From Arthrobacter sp. TPD3018 (GTDB lineage Bacteria; Pseudomonadota; Alphaproteobacteria; Sphingomonadales; Sphingomonadaceae): a stretch of DNA of 64,000 nucleotides. Positions 1 to 8,600 of the stretch are shown piece by piece (the first letter of the stretch is position 1; each line of letters starts with the position of its first letter). The stretch spans positions 203,402 through 267,401 of the forward strand of contig QDFQ01000004.1 of NCBI GenBank assembly GCA_003075315.1. Reading direction: 5' to 3'. A program made the position numbers and the translations under genes. Below the pieces are notes generated by a model. That model saw nothing but the letters and a program-made list of their open reading frames with translations. It was not told the origin of the DNA and did not search any database.

Positions 1-554
1 CCCGCGGCGCCGCCCGACCGCTCGGTCGCCGCCGAGCCGTAGGCGGCGATGCCGTTCAGGCGATAGCCGTTGTCGGGCACGGTGCGCGGAATGCGCGTGT
101 CGATCACGTTGACGACGCCGCCGACCGCGGACGAGCCGAACAGCAAAGCGGACGGGCCGCGCAGTACCTCGACGCGCTCGGCGAGCAGGGGATCGATGAT
201 GACGGCATGGTCGACGCTGGTGTTGCTGACGTCGATCGCGCCGATACCGTCGGTCAGCACGCGGATACGGTCGCCCTGGAAGCCGCGCAGGATCGGGCGC
301 GAGGCGCTGGGGCCGAACGAGGTCGCGGACACGCCGGGCTGGCGGGCGAGCGTTTCACCGATCGTCGGGCGCAGTTCGCGGGTCAGCTGCTCGCCCGACA
401 GGACGGTCGTGCCCTGCAACACGTCGCGCTCGCTCTGCGGCACGGCGGCGGTGACGATGATGTCCTTGCCCTGCGGTGCGGCTTCGGGAGCGCCGGTCTG
501 GGCGAAGGCGGGGCTGGCGAGCAGGCTGGCGCCGGCGAGCAGGAAGGTGCGCAT
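1..554 (-). CDS. TonB-dependent outer-membrane receptor, ZnuD-like (5' part only)
   Basis: Partial gene: the reading frame enters from the left edge and starts with ATG at 554. The first ~19 residues are a signal peptide (MRTFLLAGASLLASPAFA|Q). Then come a TonB-box-like DIIVTA segment and a plug domain with PILRGFQGDRIRVLTDG, DHAVIIDPLLAERVEVLRGP and GSSAVGGVVN. These resemble the plug of ZnuD-type zinc receptors, where the 'DH...DPLLAERVEV.RGP' string is typical. About 184 residues are visible, so the barrel lies outside the window. A Zur-like palindrome lies 67 bp upstream (621-635), which fits zinc-repressed expression. Substrate is inferred, family is seen. Confidence 0.85.
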   Translation of the reverse strand, partial: MRTFLLAGASLLASPAFAQTGAPEAAPQGKDIIVTAAVPQSERDVLQGTTVLSGEQLTRELRPTIGETLARQPGVSATSFGPSASRPILRGFQGDRIRVLTDGIGAIDVSNTSVDHAVIIDPLLAERVEVLRGPSALLFGSSAVGGVVNVIDTRIPRTVPDNGYRLNGIAAYGSAATERSGGAA

Positions 555-620
555 GAATACTCCGCGTAGGGACAGGCCCGGACCCCGGGCGTTGTGCAAG
601 TGCGAAGCGTCTGTGCGACG

Positions 621-635
621 TGATACGTTATATCA
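621..635. promoter_or_regulatory. Zur-like operator upstream of the TonB receptor
   Basis: TGATACGTTATATCA is an imperfect palindrome (arms TGATA/TATCA). It matches 13 of 15 bases of the perfect palindrome at 51139-51153 in front of the ZIP-like permease, and resembles the AT-rich GTTATA...TATAAC core known for Zur. Its distance to the receptor start at 554 suits an operator over the promoter. Binding by the Zur encoded at 52850 is inferred. Confidence 0.55.
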
Positions 636-685
636 AGATGAAATCGGTGTGACGATGCGGTTACGTCAGCACTGTGGCCGCGATG

Positions 686-1489
686 CTACAGGCTGGTGCG
701 GACGTTGAGCAGTTCGGGAAAGAAGCGCTGCTCCACCACGCGCGCGAGATAGGGGACGCCCGCGGTGCCACCGGTGCCGGTCTTGAAGCCGATGACGCGC
801 TCCACCGTCTTCAAATGGCCGAACCGCCACAGCTGCACATGATATTCGAGGTCCACCAGCTTTTCGGCGAGCGCGTACAGATCCCAATGGTCGTTGGGAT
901 GGCCATAGACCGTCGCCCAGCACGCCTCGACGTCGCGCGACGGGGGGACGCTTTGGGCAAAGTCCCGCTCCAGCCGGTCGGCGGGGATCGGCAGGCCGCG
1001 GCGCGCGAGCAGGCGCAACGCCTCGTCATACAGGCTGGGGCGGGCGAGTTCGTCCGACAGGCGGGCACGCACGTCGCTCTCGTCGAACACATCGACCATC
1101 GCCGGATTGCGATTGCCCATCACGAATTCGAGGCTGCGATATTGATCAGACTGGAAGCCCGAACTCGACCCCAATTTGCCCCGCATGGCGGCGTAATCGG
1201 CGGGGGTCATCGTCGCCAGCACCTCCCACGACTGGATCAGCTGCGCCTGGATGCGGCTGACCCGTGCCATCATCTTGAGCGCCGGCGCGACGTCATCCGC
1301 AGCGATCCGTCGCCGCGCCTCGCCCAATTCGTGCAGGCACAATTTCATCCAGAGTTCGGACGCCTGGTGAATGGTGATGAACAGCAGTTCGTCGTGGACG
1401 CCGCTCAACGGGCTCTGCACGTCGAGCAGCTCGGGCAGGCGCAGATAGCTGCGATAGGTGATCGTCATGGGATGGTGGTAGCGCGCCAC
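686..1489 (-). CDS. kynA: Tryptophan 2,3-dioxygenase
   Basis: Haem enzyme opening the indole ring of L-tryptophan to N-formylkynurenine, the first step of the kynurenine pathway. The 267-residue product is normal length and carries the family landmarks: distal haem-pocket His41 in HQASELW, GSSSGFQS..YR at ~107-118, axial haem ligand His225 in WRFGHLKTVERVIG, and GTGGTAG at 238-244. A GTG start at 1489 lies 3 bp after the upstream stop and has GGAAG in front; an internal ATG at 1468 is the alternative but lacks a clear ribosome site. It is the last gene of a three-gene minus-strand unit with two small genes. No other kyn gene is nearby. Confidence 0.93.
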   Translation of the reverse strand: MARYHHPMTITYRSYLRLPELLDVQSPLSGVHDELLFITIHQASELWMKLCLHELGEARRRIAADDVAPALKMMARVSRIQAQLIQSWEVLATMTPADYAAMRGKLGSSSGFQSDQYRSLEFVMGNRNPAMVDVFDESDVRARLSDELARPSLYDEALRLLARRGLPIPADRLERDFAQSVPPSRDVEACWATVYGHPNDHWDLYALAEKLVDLEYHVQLWRFGHLKTVERVIGFKTGTGGTAGVPYLARVVEQRFFPELLNVRTSL

Positions 1490-1492
1490 CGA

Positions 1493-1786
1493 TCAGGCTT
1501 CCAGCAGCACCAGCAGTTCGAGCCGCATGGCGTCCGCGTCGCGTCGCAGCGCGAGGTCGGCAACGAGGCGACCGGGCGCAGACAACTCTTCCTCGGGCAA
1601 GGCGGCGAACCAGGCGGCGGCATCGCGATCGACCGTGACGGTCGTCGTCAGGCGATAGCCATTGAAGGTGGCGCTGGACCAGGGCGTTTCCGAAAAGTCA
1701 CTAAAAGTCGCACCGACGCCATAGTTTTGCGCACTGCGTTCCAAGGATTTCAACAGCCTGGCATGCGGGTCATGGGCGCGGGTCAC
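1493..1786 (-). CDS. Small hypothetical protein, middle gene of the kynA unit
   Basis: A 97-residue protein (VTRAHDPHARLLKSLERSAQNYGVGATFSDFSETPWSSATFNGYR...). The GTG start at 1786 overlaps the TGA of the gene before it (GTGA), implying translational coupling, and the stop lies just upstream of kynA's GTG. The same frame stays open to 2005, but that extension runs through the better-supported 58-residue gene. No signal peptide or membrane segment is visible, and the C-terminal third is rich in Asp, Ala and Leu. I do not recognise the family. Its place in the unit suggests co-expression, not a known function. Confidence 0.6.
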   Translation of the reverse strand: MTRAHDPHARLLKSLERSAQNYGVGATFSDFSETPWSSATFNGYRLTTTVTVDRDAAAWFAALPEEELSAPGRLVADLALRRDADAMRLELLVLLEA

Positions 1787-1959
1787 GCGGGGCGCTCCGC
1801 CATGAAGCATTCTATGCGATGTTCCAGATCCGGCCCGACGACCCGGCCGCGCATCATGTCGGTCACCAGCCGCGGATCGTTGACCGTCAGCCGCCCGAAC
1901 TCGCTGCGCGACAGCTTGGTACGGCGCAGAAAGCGATCGATCTTCAACAACAGGCACAT
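1783..1959 (-). CDS. Small helix-turn-helix-like protein
   Basis: 58 residues, MCLLLKIDRFLRRTKLSRSEFGRL at the N-terminus, followed by TVNDPRLVTDMMRGRVVGPDLEHRIE. The spacing of LSRSEFGRLTVNDPRLVTDMMRGR resembles a Cro/C1-type helix-turn-helix. The ATG at 1959 is chosen because AGGGAG sits 5 bp upstream; upstream ATGs in frame lack such a site. It is the first gene of the unit leading to kynA and overlaps the next gene by 4 bp. A GTTC-N7-GTTC box lies 28 bp upstream. DNA binding is inferred from the sequence pattern only. Confidence 0.7.
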   Translation of the reverse strand: MCLLLKIDRFLRRTKLSRSEFGRLTVNDPRLVTDMMRGRVVGPDLEHRIECFMAERPA

Positions 1960-1986
1960 GCATCTCCCTCCGAGTCCGCGAATCAT

Positions 1987-2001
1987 GTTCATCATATGTT
2001 C
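1987..2001. promoter_or_regulatory. LexA-type (SOS) box, GTTC-N7-GTTC
   Basis: GTTCATCATATGTTC exactly fits the alphaproteobacterial LexA consensus GTTC-N7-GTTC. It lies in the divergent gap between the small HTH gene (start 1959) and the S24-family regulator (start 2050). It could serve either gene. Confidence 0.55.
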
Positions 2002-2019
2002 TCATGATTTCGGCTTGTC

Positions 2020-2033
2020 TAGGAAAAATCCTA
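2020..2033. promoter_or_regulatory. Palindrome in front of the S24 regulator
   Basis: TAGGAAAAATCCTA has 5-bp arms TAGGA/TCCTA around AAAA, 16 bp upstream of the GTG at 2050. The position is that of an autoregulatory operator. The binder is unknown; the adjacent LexA-like protein is the simplest candidate. Confidence 0.35.
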
Positions 2034-2049
2034 CGCTAAGGTCGGGCCT

Positions 2050-2667
2050 GTGGAGCAGGACGATCCAAGGGGGCGGCTGAAGGCCCTGGCCGAGGCGCGG
2101 GGCGACAGCTTGGCGGCGCTGTCGGCGATGATCGGGCGCAACGCGGCCTATCTGCAGCAGTTCGTGACGCGCGGGTCACCGCGACGGCTGGCCGAGGACG
2201 ACCGTCGTCGGCTGGCGGACTATTTCGGGGTCGACGAGGCGGCGTTGGGTGGGCCGCAGCAGCGGCGGGCGTTCACGGTGCCACGGCTGGACGTGGCGGC
2301 GTCGGCGGGGCCGGGTGCGCTGGTCGACAGCGAGATCGTGCTAGGGGCCGAGGCGCTGGATCCGGCGCTCGCCGCGAGGCTGGGCCTGCGCGAGGGGCTG
2401 ACGGGAATCGTGCGGGTGCGTGGCGATTCGATGGAGCCGGGGCTGATCGATGGCGACCTGATCGTCGTCGACCGGGCGCGGCGGTCACCGGATGCGACGG
2501 GGGCGGTGTTCGTGCTGCGCGTCGACGATGCGGTGATGGTGAAGCGCGTGGCGCGCGGGCGGGGCGGGCTGGCGATCAGCAGCGACAACCCGTCCGCGCC
2601 GCCGGTGCCCGAGGGGACGGTCGAGGTGATCGGCCGCGTCGTCTGGCTGATGCGCGCGCCGCGTTAG
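2050..2667 (+). CDS. S24-family LexA-like transcriptional regulator/peptidase
   Basis: 205 residues starting with GTG. An N-terminal part (1-65) looks like a compact DNA-binding helix set (AALSAMIGRNAAYLQQFVTRGSPRRL). A C-terminal S24 domain follows, with VRGDSMEPGLIDGDLIVVDR containing the probable nucleophile Ser127 and VMVKRV containing the general base Lys165. An Ala86-Gly87 pair in AASAGPGA is where LexA/CI-type proteins self-cleave. It is too divergent in the N-terminus to be the housekeeping LexA. It is probably a CI-like or stress regulator that may cleave itself on RecA activation. It is divergent from the kynA unit, and its stop overlaps the convergent small gene by 3 bp. Confidence 0.85.
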   Translation: MEQDDPRGRLKALAEARGDSLAALSAMIGRNAAYLQQFVTRGSPRRLAEDDRRRLADYFGVDEAALGGPQQRRAFTVPRLDVAASAGPGALVDSEIVLGAEALDPALAARLGLREGLTGIVRVRGDSMEPGLIDGDLIVVDRARRSPDATGAVFVLRVDDAVMVKRVARGRGGLAISSDNPSAPPVPEGTVEVIGRVVWLMRAPR

Positions 2668-2834
2668 CGTTGCCGGTCGCGCAGCCAGACCGCGACGGCA
2701 CCGGCGGCGCCGATCGCCAGTCCCGCCAGAAAGCCGATCGTCACCTGTCCCTGCATCAGCCCGATGACGGTGCCGCCGATCGAGCAGAGGGCGATCAGGA
2801 TGCCGCCCGCGGCGGAAGGAGGAGTGTCGGCCAT
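2664..2834 (-). CDS. Small two-helix membrane protein
   Basis: 56 residues beginning MADTPPSAAG. Two hydrophobic stretches, GGILIALCSIGGTVIGLM and ITIGFLAGLAIGAAGAVAV-like, are followed by WLRDRQR, so it is probably a small inner-membrane hairpin. ATG at 2834 is the only sensible start. It is convergent with the S24 regulator. Family not recognised; short proteins of this make-up are common in sphingomonads. Confidence 0.6.
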   Translation of the reverse strand: MADTPPSAAGGILIALCSIGGTVIGLMQGQVTIGFLAGLAIGAAGAVAVWLRDRQR

Positions 2835-3011
2835 GGCCGAGCCCTGCCACGTCCCGCGCCGGGACGCCAGCGTCCCCGCTCGGGACAGGCGGGACGGCAC
2901 GCCGCGCGGGCATTTACCATCGAACGCGGCGGGCGCGCGCCGATCCCCTGCAATTGGCACGGCGATTGTAGATACGACCGGTGCCGCGTTCGCTTGAGGA
3001 GTTTTTCGCTT

Positions 3012-3221
3012 ATGGTCGCTTTGTATGTCGCCGATGCGCAACAGGTCGCCGAGGCGGCCGAGCTGATCGCGACGTTCGGTGATCATGCACCGGTGGAGGC
3101 GGCGATCCGCGCGGGGCATATGCGCGACATCGGCAATCACGTGCATTTCTGCCGCTGGCGCCAAACCGAGCGATTGGTAGAGCTGCTGGCGTCGGACGAG
3201 GTGGTCGGTACGGTCCACTGA
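3012..3221 (+). CDS. Conserved small hypothetical protein
   Basis: 69 residues (MVALYVADAQQVAEAAELIATFGD...). It is soluble, with an alternating acidic/hydrophobic helix and a C-terminal FCRWRQTERLVELLASDE segment. A GAGGAG ribosome site lies 9 bp before the ATG. The reading frame has the strong G/C third-position bias of neighbouring genes. No known domain is recognised. Confidence 0.65.
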   Translation: MVALYVADAQQVAEAAELIATFGDHAPVEAAIRAGHMRDIGNHVHFCRWRQTERLVELLASDEVVGTVH

Positions 3222-3307
3222 GCTGCGGGGGCGGGATTCGTGCTGCCGGCGCATGACGTCATCCGCCCGACAGTGTTTTGTCATGTGGACGCTGCGATCC
3301 TTCGCAG

Positions 3308-3511
3308 ATGGAGCAGCGCAAGGACAGTTGGCGGACGCCGTTGACCGTGGGGAGCGCCGCCTTGGGTTTCGCCATCGAGCGGCTGGCGTTCAGTGACGTC
3401 TGTCTTATCAAGCGGCATGACCTTATCCTGTTGGCGGCCGTGACAGCGCCGTCGATTTTGCTCGATGTCTATCGGATGGTACGCCAGCGCTGGCCCCTAA
3501 CAGCGAAATAG
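3308..3511 (+). CDS. Possible small membrane-associated protein
   Basis: 67 codons from ATG at 3308 with one hydrophobic stretch (DLILLAAVTAPSILLDVY). Third-position GC is lower than in neighbouring genes and no good ribosome site is seen, so this may be a chance frame. An ATG at 3278 in frame is a weaker alternative. Confidence 0.3.
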   Translation: MEQRKDSWRTPLTVGSAALGFAIERLAFSDVCLIKRHDLILLAAVTAPSILLDVYRMVRQRWPLTAK

Positions 3512-3704
3512 CGTCGCCGCCGTGTGGGCGGCGGCACGTGCGAACGCAGAAGCACAAGCCCGGCAAGACGCCAGCTTATGGGATGCGCGACTCTGGGTTT
3601 CGGCGTCTGCATGCGCCCGGCCGGTTCCTCGCTGCGTCGGGTCGATCGGGATTCGCGCCGGTGTGGGACTTTTGCGCCGGGACGCCGCGCGCTAGGACAG
3701 GCGC

Positions 3705-5672
3705 ATGGTGTCGCGTTGGGGGTGGTTCGGGCTAGGCGCGACTGCCGCGTTCCTTGTTGCCGGATCGGCTGCGGCGCAGACCTCGCCCGCGGGCGATGCC
3801 GCGCGTCCACAGACGCTGCCAGCCACGGATGGCGTGTCGCTCGATCCCAACGCCCCGCTCGCGGCATTGCCCGATATCGGGGTCGCCTGGCCCGAGCTGA
3901 AGCCCGATGCGACCGAGGCGGCCGCGACGCAGGCGACCGATACGGCGGGCGAACGGCGCTATGGCTGGCGGATCGAGGGGATCGATACCGCCGCGACGCC
4001 GCTGCTGCGCCGCCGGTTCGAGGAATTGTCGACGCTGGCGGAGAATGACGGCAGCGCCGCCAATGCCGCGCAGCTCGACCGGCGCGCGCGCGAGGACGGC
4101 GACCTGCTGCGCACGTTGCTGCGCGGCGAGGGCTATTATGATGCGCGCGTCACGACGCGGATCGAACCGGGCGCCAAGCCGCAGGTGGTGCTCGCGGCAG
4201 AACCGGGAACGCTCTATCGCTTCACCGCCGTGACACTGGGTGGCGTCGACGCGGCCGGGGACAAGGCGCCGGTGCTCGACAAGGCCTTCGGGGTGAAGGC
4301 GGACGACCCGGTCAACGCCGACGCGATCGTTGCGGGCACGACGCAGCTGCGCGCGAAGGCAGGTCAGGCGGGCTTTCCCTTTGCCGACATCGGCGAGCCG
4401 CAGATCGTGGTGGATCATGCGACCAAGACCGCGACGCTCGACCTCGCCGTGGCGACCGGCAACGCCCGGCGGTTCGGGCGGATCGTCGCGCTGCCCGGCA
4501 ATCGGGTGTTTGACGCGGATCACGTGCAGGAGATCGCGCGCCTCCAGCCCAGGGATGCGTATAACGCCGCATCGCTCGACGATCTGAAGCGTGCGCTGAT
4601 CCAGACCGGCCTCGTGTCGTCGGTCGAGGTGAAGCCGATCGCGGATGCCGATCCGGGCACGGTGGATATCGGCGTGAAGCTGGAGCCTGCGCCACCGCGC
4701 ACGATCGCGGGCGAGCTGGGCTATGGCACGGGCGAAGGCGCGCGCGCGGAAATCAGCTGGACGCACCGCAACCTGTTCCCACCCGAGGGCGCGCTGACGC
4801 TGCGCAGCGTGCTGGGCACGCAGGAGCAGTTGGGGAACATCGTCTTTCGCCGCAGCAACGTCGGCGGGCGCGACCGGGTGCTGACGCTGCAGGCCGCCGC
4901 CGCCCACACGGTGCGTGACGCCTATGACGCGAAGACGTTCACGCTGGCGGGCAGCCTGGAACGGCAGACGACGATCTTCTTCCAGAAGGCGTGGACCTGG
5001 TCGTTGGGCGGCGAGCTGATCGCGTCGGACGAGCGCGACGTGATCGCGGCGACGGGCGAGCCGCGGCGGCGCACCTTCTTCATCGGCGCGGTGCCGACCA
5101 GCCTCAATTACGACGGATCGGACGATCTGCTCAATCCGACGCGCGGCTTTCGCATCGGCGGGCGGTTCAGCCCGGAAGTGTCGTTGCAGGGCAATGTCTT
5201 CGGCTATGCGCGGATGCAGCTGGATGCGAGCGCTTATCAGCCCGTCCATAGCGGCGTGGTGCTGGCGGAGCGCATCCGGCTGGGATCCATCCTGGGCGCG
5301 CCGCGCGACCAGATCGCGCCGTCGCGGCGCTTCTATGCGGGTGGCGGCGCGTCGGTGCGTGGATACGGCTTTCAGGCGATCGGCCCGCGCGACGTCAACA
5401 ACGATCCCATCGGCGGGCGGAGCCTTGCGGAGTTCTCGATCGAGACGCGGGTGAAGACGTTCGGGAATTTCGGCATCGTGCCGTTCCTCGACGGCGGCAC
5501 GGTCTACACCACCGCTTTCCCGGGCTTGGGCGATTTCCAGTACGGCGCGGGTGTCGGGGTGCGCTATTATTCGAACTTCGGGCCGATCCGCCTCGACGTC
5601 GGCACGCCGCTGAACCCCAAGCCGGGGGATAGCCGCATCGCCGTCTACGTATCGCTGGGGCAGGCGTTTTGA
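3705..5672 (+). CDS. tamA: TamA-like outer-membrane assembly protein (Omp85 family)
   Basis: 655 residues: signal peptide 1-25 (ending SAAAQ), a proline/alanine-rich stretch, POTRA-type repeats at about 80-330, then an Omp85 barrel. The barrel includes RRFYAGGGASVRGYGFQAIGPRD (the conserved VRGY/F-type loop motif) and ends in a C-terminal aromatic residue (VSLGQAF). TamA works with the periplasm-spanning TamB to insert or move material to the outer membrane. That partner follows immediately, with overlapping stop and start codons, so the pairing distinguishes it from BamA. The ATG at 3705 places the signal peptide correctly. Confidence 0.92.
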   Translation: MVSRWGWFGLGATAAFLVAGSAAAQTSPAGDAARPQTLPATDGVSLDPNAPLAALPDIGVAWPELKPDATEAAATQATDTAGERRYGWRIEGIDTAATPLLRRRFEELSTLAENDGSAANAAQLDRRAREDGDLLRTLLRGEGYYDARVTTRIEPGAKPQVVLAAEPGTLYRFTAVTLGGVDAAGDKAPVLDKAFGVKADDPVNADAIVAGTTQLRAKAGQAGFPFADIGEPQIVVDHATKTATLDLAVATGNARRFGRIVALPGNRVFDADHVQEIARLQPRDAYNAASLDDLKRALIQTGLVSSVEVKPIADADPGTVDIGVKLEPAPPRTIAGELGYGTGEGARAEISWTHRNLFPPEGALTLRSVLGTQEQLGNIVFRRSNVGGRDRVLTLQAAAAHTVRDAYDAKTFTLAGSLERQTTIFFQKAWTWSLGGELIASDERDVIAATGEPRRRTFFIGAVPTSLNYDGSDDLLNPTRGFRIGGRFSPEVSLQGNVFGYARMQLDASAYQPVHSGVVLAERIRLGSILGAPRDQIAPSRRFYAGGGASVRGYGFQAIGPRDVNNDPIGGRSLAEFSIETRVKTFGNFGIVPFLDGGTVYTTAFPGLGDFQYGAGVGVRYYSNFGPIRLDVGTPLNPKPGDSRIAVYVSLGQAF

Positions 5673-8600
5673 GGCGCGGCTTACGCTGGCTGGGGCTGGG
5701 CATCGCCGCGCTGGTGGCGGTGTTCGTCGCCGCGCTGGCGCTGGTCGACACCGGCATCGGCCATCGTTGGGTCACGGAGCGGATCGCGACGGTGCGCACC
5801 GCCAACGGGCTGCGCTTCGCGATCGGGCGGATCGACGGATCGCTGTACGACAAGGCGCGGCTGACCGATGTGCGCGTCTACGATCTCGACGGACTTCTTC
5901 TGCAGGCGCCGTCGGTCGATCTCGATTGGCGGCCGTGGGCATGGCTGAGGCACCGACTGGTGATCAAGCGGCTGGCGGTGGGGCAGGCGGTGCTGTTCCA
6001 CGCGCCGCATACCCGCGCAAACCCGCAGCGCGGACCGATCCTGCCCGACTTCGATATCGCGATCGACGCTCTGCGCGTCGACCGGCTGGTGCTCGCGAAA
6101 CCGGTGCTCGGCACGCCGCGGGTCGGCCGGATCGCGGGGAGGGCGGAGATCCGCGACGGACGCGCCCTCGTGCGGCTCGGTGCCGTGGTCGCTGGGACCG
6201 ACCGGCTGGCGGTGCGGATCGATGCCGCGCCGGACCGCGACCGGTTCGATATCGACGTGCGCGCAGGTGGAGCCGCAACCGGCGTGCTGGCGCGTGGCCT
6301 CGGCGTGCGGCGGGCGGTGCGGCTGGACGTCGACGGCAAGGGCAGCTGGACGCACTGGCGTGGGCGCGCCGTCGGGCGGATCGGTACGACACGGGCGGTC
6401 GACCTCGCGTTGGCGGCGGATGCCGGCCGCTATACGCTGGGGGGCGAGGTGGCGACGGCGGGGTGGACGAGCGCGGTCGTCCAGCGGCTGACCAGCCCAC
6501 GCGTGCGTATCGCGGGCTCGGCGACCTTCGCCGACCGCCGGCTCGACGGTACGCTGTCGTTGCGCAGCACGGCGCTGGCGATGACGACGACCGGGGTGAT
6601 CGACCTCGGCACATCGGCCTGGCGCAACGTGCGGATCGAGGCGCGGCTATTGCGGCCCGCCGCCGTGATCCCGACGATGAGCGGCAGCGGCGTCGTGCTG
6701 CGCGCGGTGCTGGATGGCGGGTTCCGGACCGCTCTGTTCGACTATCGCCTGCGCGCCGACCGGCTGGCGATCGACCGTACCGGCATGAGCGGCGTGCGGC
6801 TGGCGGGCAGTGGGCGGCTGGGCGGCCGTGTGCTGACGATGCCGACCCGATTCGTCGCGGCGGAGGTGACGGGCGTGGGCGACGTCGCGGGCGGCATCCT
6901 GCGCAACCTCAGCCTCGACGGGCCGGTGCGGCTGACGGGATCGCTGCTGACCGCGGACGCGCTGCGGCTGCGATCGGACAAGCTCGACGGGCGGATCATG
7001 GTGTCGCTGGACCTCGCCACCGGGCGGTACGAGGCGGGGCTGAACGGGACGCTGGGGCGACTGTACATCAAGGGGCTGGGCGTCGTGGACGTCCGATCCG
7101 ACCTGCGCGTCGTGCCGGGGCCGGGCGGCAAGGGCACGCGGATCGTGGGGCGCGGAATCGCGCAGGTCGTACGGCTCGACAACGGCTTCCTGCGCACGCT
7201 GACCGGCGGCTTGCCGCGCGTCGTCGCATCGCTGGAGCGCGCGCCCGACGGGACGATCCGCTTCGCCGATCTGGTGCTGACGTCGCCGCTGCTGACGTTG
7301 CGGGGCAGCGGCTATCGCCGCAACGACGAGACGTTCCATATCGACGCGACCGGGCGGCATGCGCGCTACGGCCCGGTGACGATGATGCGGCTGGACGGGA
7401 AGATCGACCGGCCGACGCTCGATATCGTCTTCGCCGCGCCCAATGCGACGCTGGGGCTGAGCCAGGTTCGGCTGCACCTCGACCCGACGCCGACCGGCTT
7501 CAACGTCCAGGCACAGGGTGGATCGCGGCTGGGGCCGTTCGCGGGAACGGGGCGCATCCTGTTGCTGCCGCCGGGCGTCGACGACGTGCTGTTCGTCGAC
7601 CGGCTGGCGGTGAGCGGCACCGTGGCATCGGGCCGGCTGGCGATGCCGCCGGGCGGGTTCGAGGGCAGTTTGAACGTGGCGGGCGGCGGCCTGTCGGGCG
7701 CGTTGCGCTTCCACCCGGTGGGGACGGTGCAGCAGATCGTCATGAGCCTGGATGCGGCCAATGCGCAGCTGGCGGCCGCGACGCTGCGGCGCGGGCATCT
7801 GGAGGCGACGCTGCTGCTCGATCCGGCGGGAGCGTCGATCGACGCGACCGCATCGGGGCAGGGGCTGCGGCAGGGGCGGCTGAGCCTCGCGCGCTTTGCC
7901 GGTAACGCCAAGCTGCGCGGCGGGACGGGCGAAATCCGTGCGTCGATCGCCGGGTCGCGCGGCCGGGCGTTCGACGTGCAGACGGTGATCGCGGTGGCGC
8001 CGGATCGCTATACCGTGTCGGCGCAGGGCACGCTCGATCGCCGACCGTTGAAATTGCTCGAACCCGCGATCGTCACGCGCGATGGCGACGGGTGGCAGCT
8101 GGCGCCGACGAAGCTCGCCTTCGCGGGTGGGGAGGGCAGCCTGGCGGGGCGGTTCGCCGCCAATGCACTGGCCGTGGATGCCAGCCTGACGCGCATGCCG
8201 CTCGCGATCCTCGACATCGGTTTCCCGCGGCTGGGACTGGGCGGGACCGCGTCGGGGCGGATTGTGTACGCCAGCCGGGCGGGCGAGGCACCGACCGGGC
8301 GGATCGACCTGACGCTGCGCGGGCTGAGCCGTGCGGGCCTCGTGCTTGCGTCGCGGCCGATCGACGTGGGGCTGGCGGGCGTGCTCTCCGCCGACCGACT
8401 GGGCGTGCGCGCGGTGATGGCGTCGGGCGGGCGGACGATCGGGCGGGCGCAGGCGCTGCTCAAGCCGCTGGGGGCGGGCGATCTCGCCAGCCGTATCGCC
8501 GCCGCGCCGCTGATCGCGCAGCTACGCTATCAGGGGCCGGCGGATACGCTGTGGCGACTGACCGGCGTCGAGCTGTTCGACCTGTCCGGCCCCGTCGCGA

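Noticed and set aside
1787-2005. Upstream extension of the 97-residue gene in the kynA unit
   Set aside because: It overlaps the 58-residue gene, which has the better ribosome site and HTH-like pattern; the GTG at 1786 gives a neat GTGA overlap.
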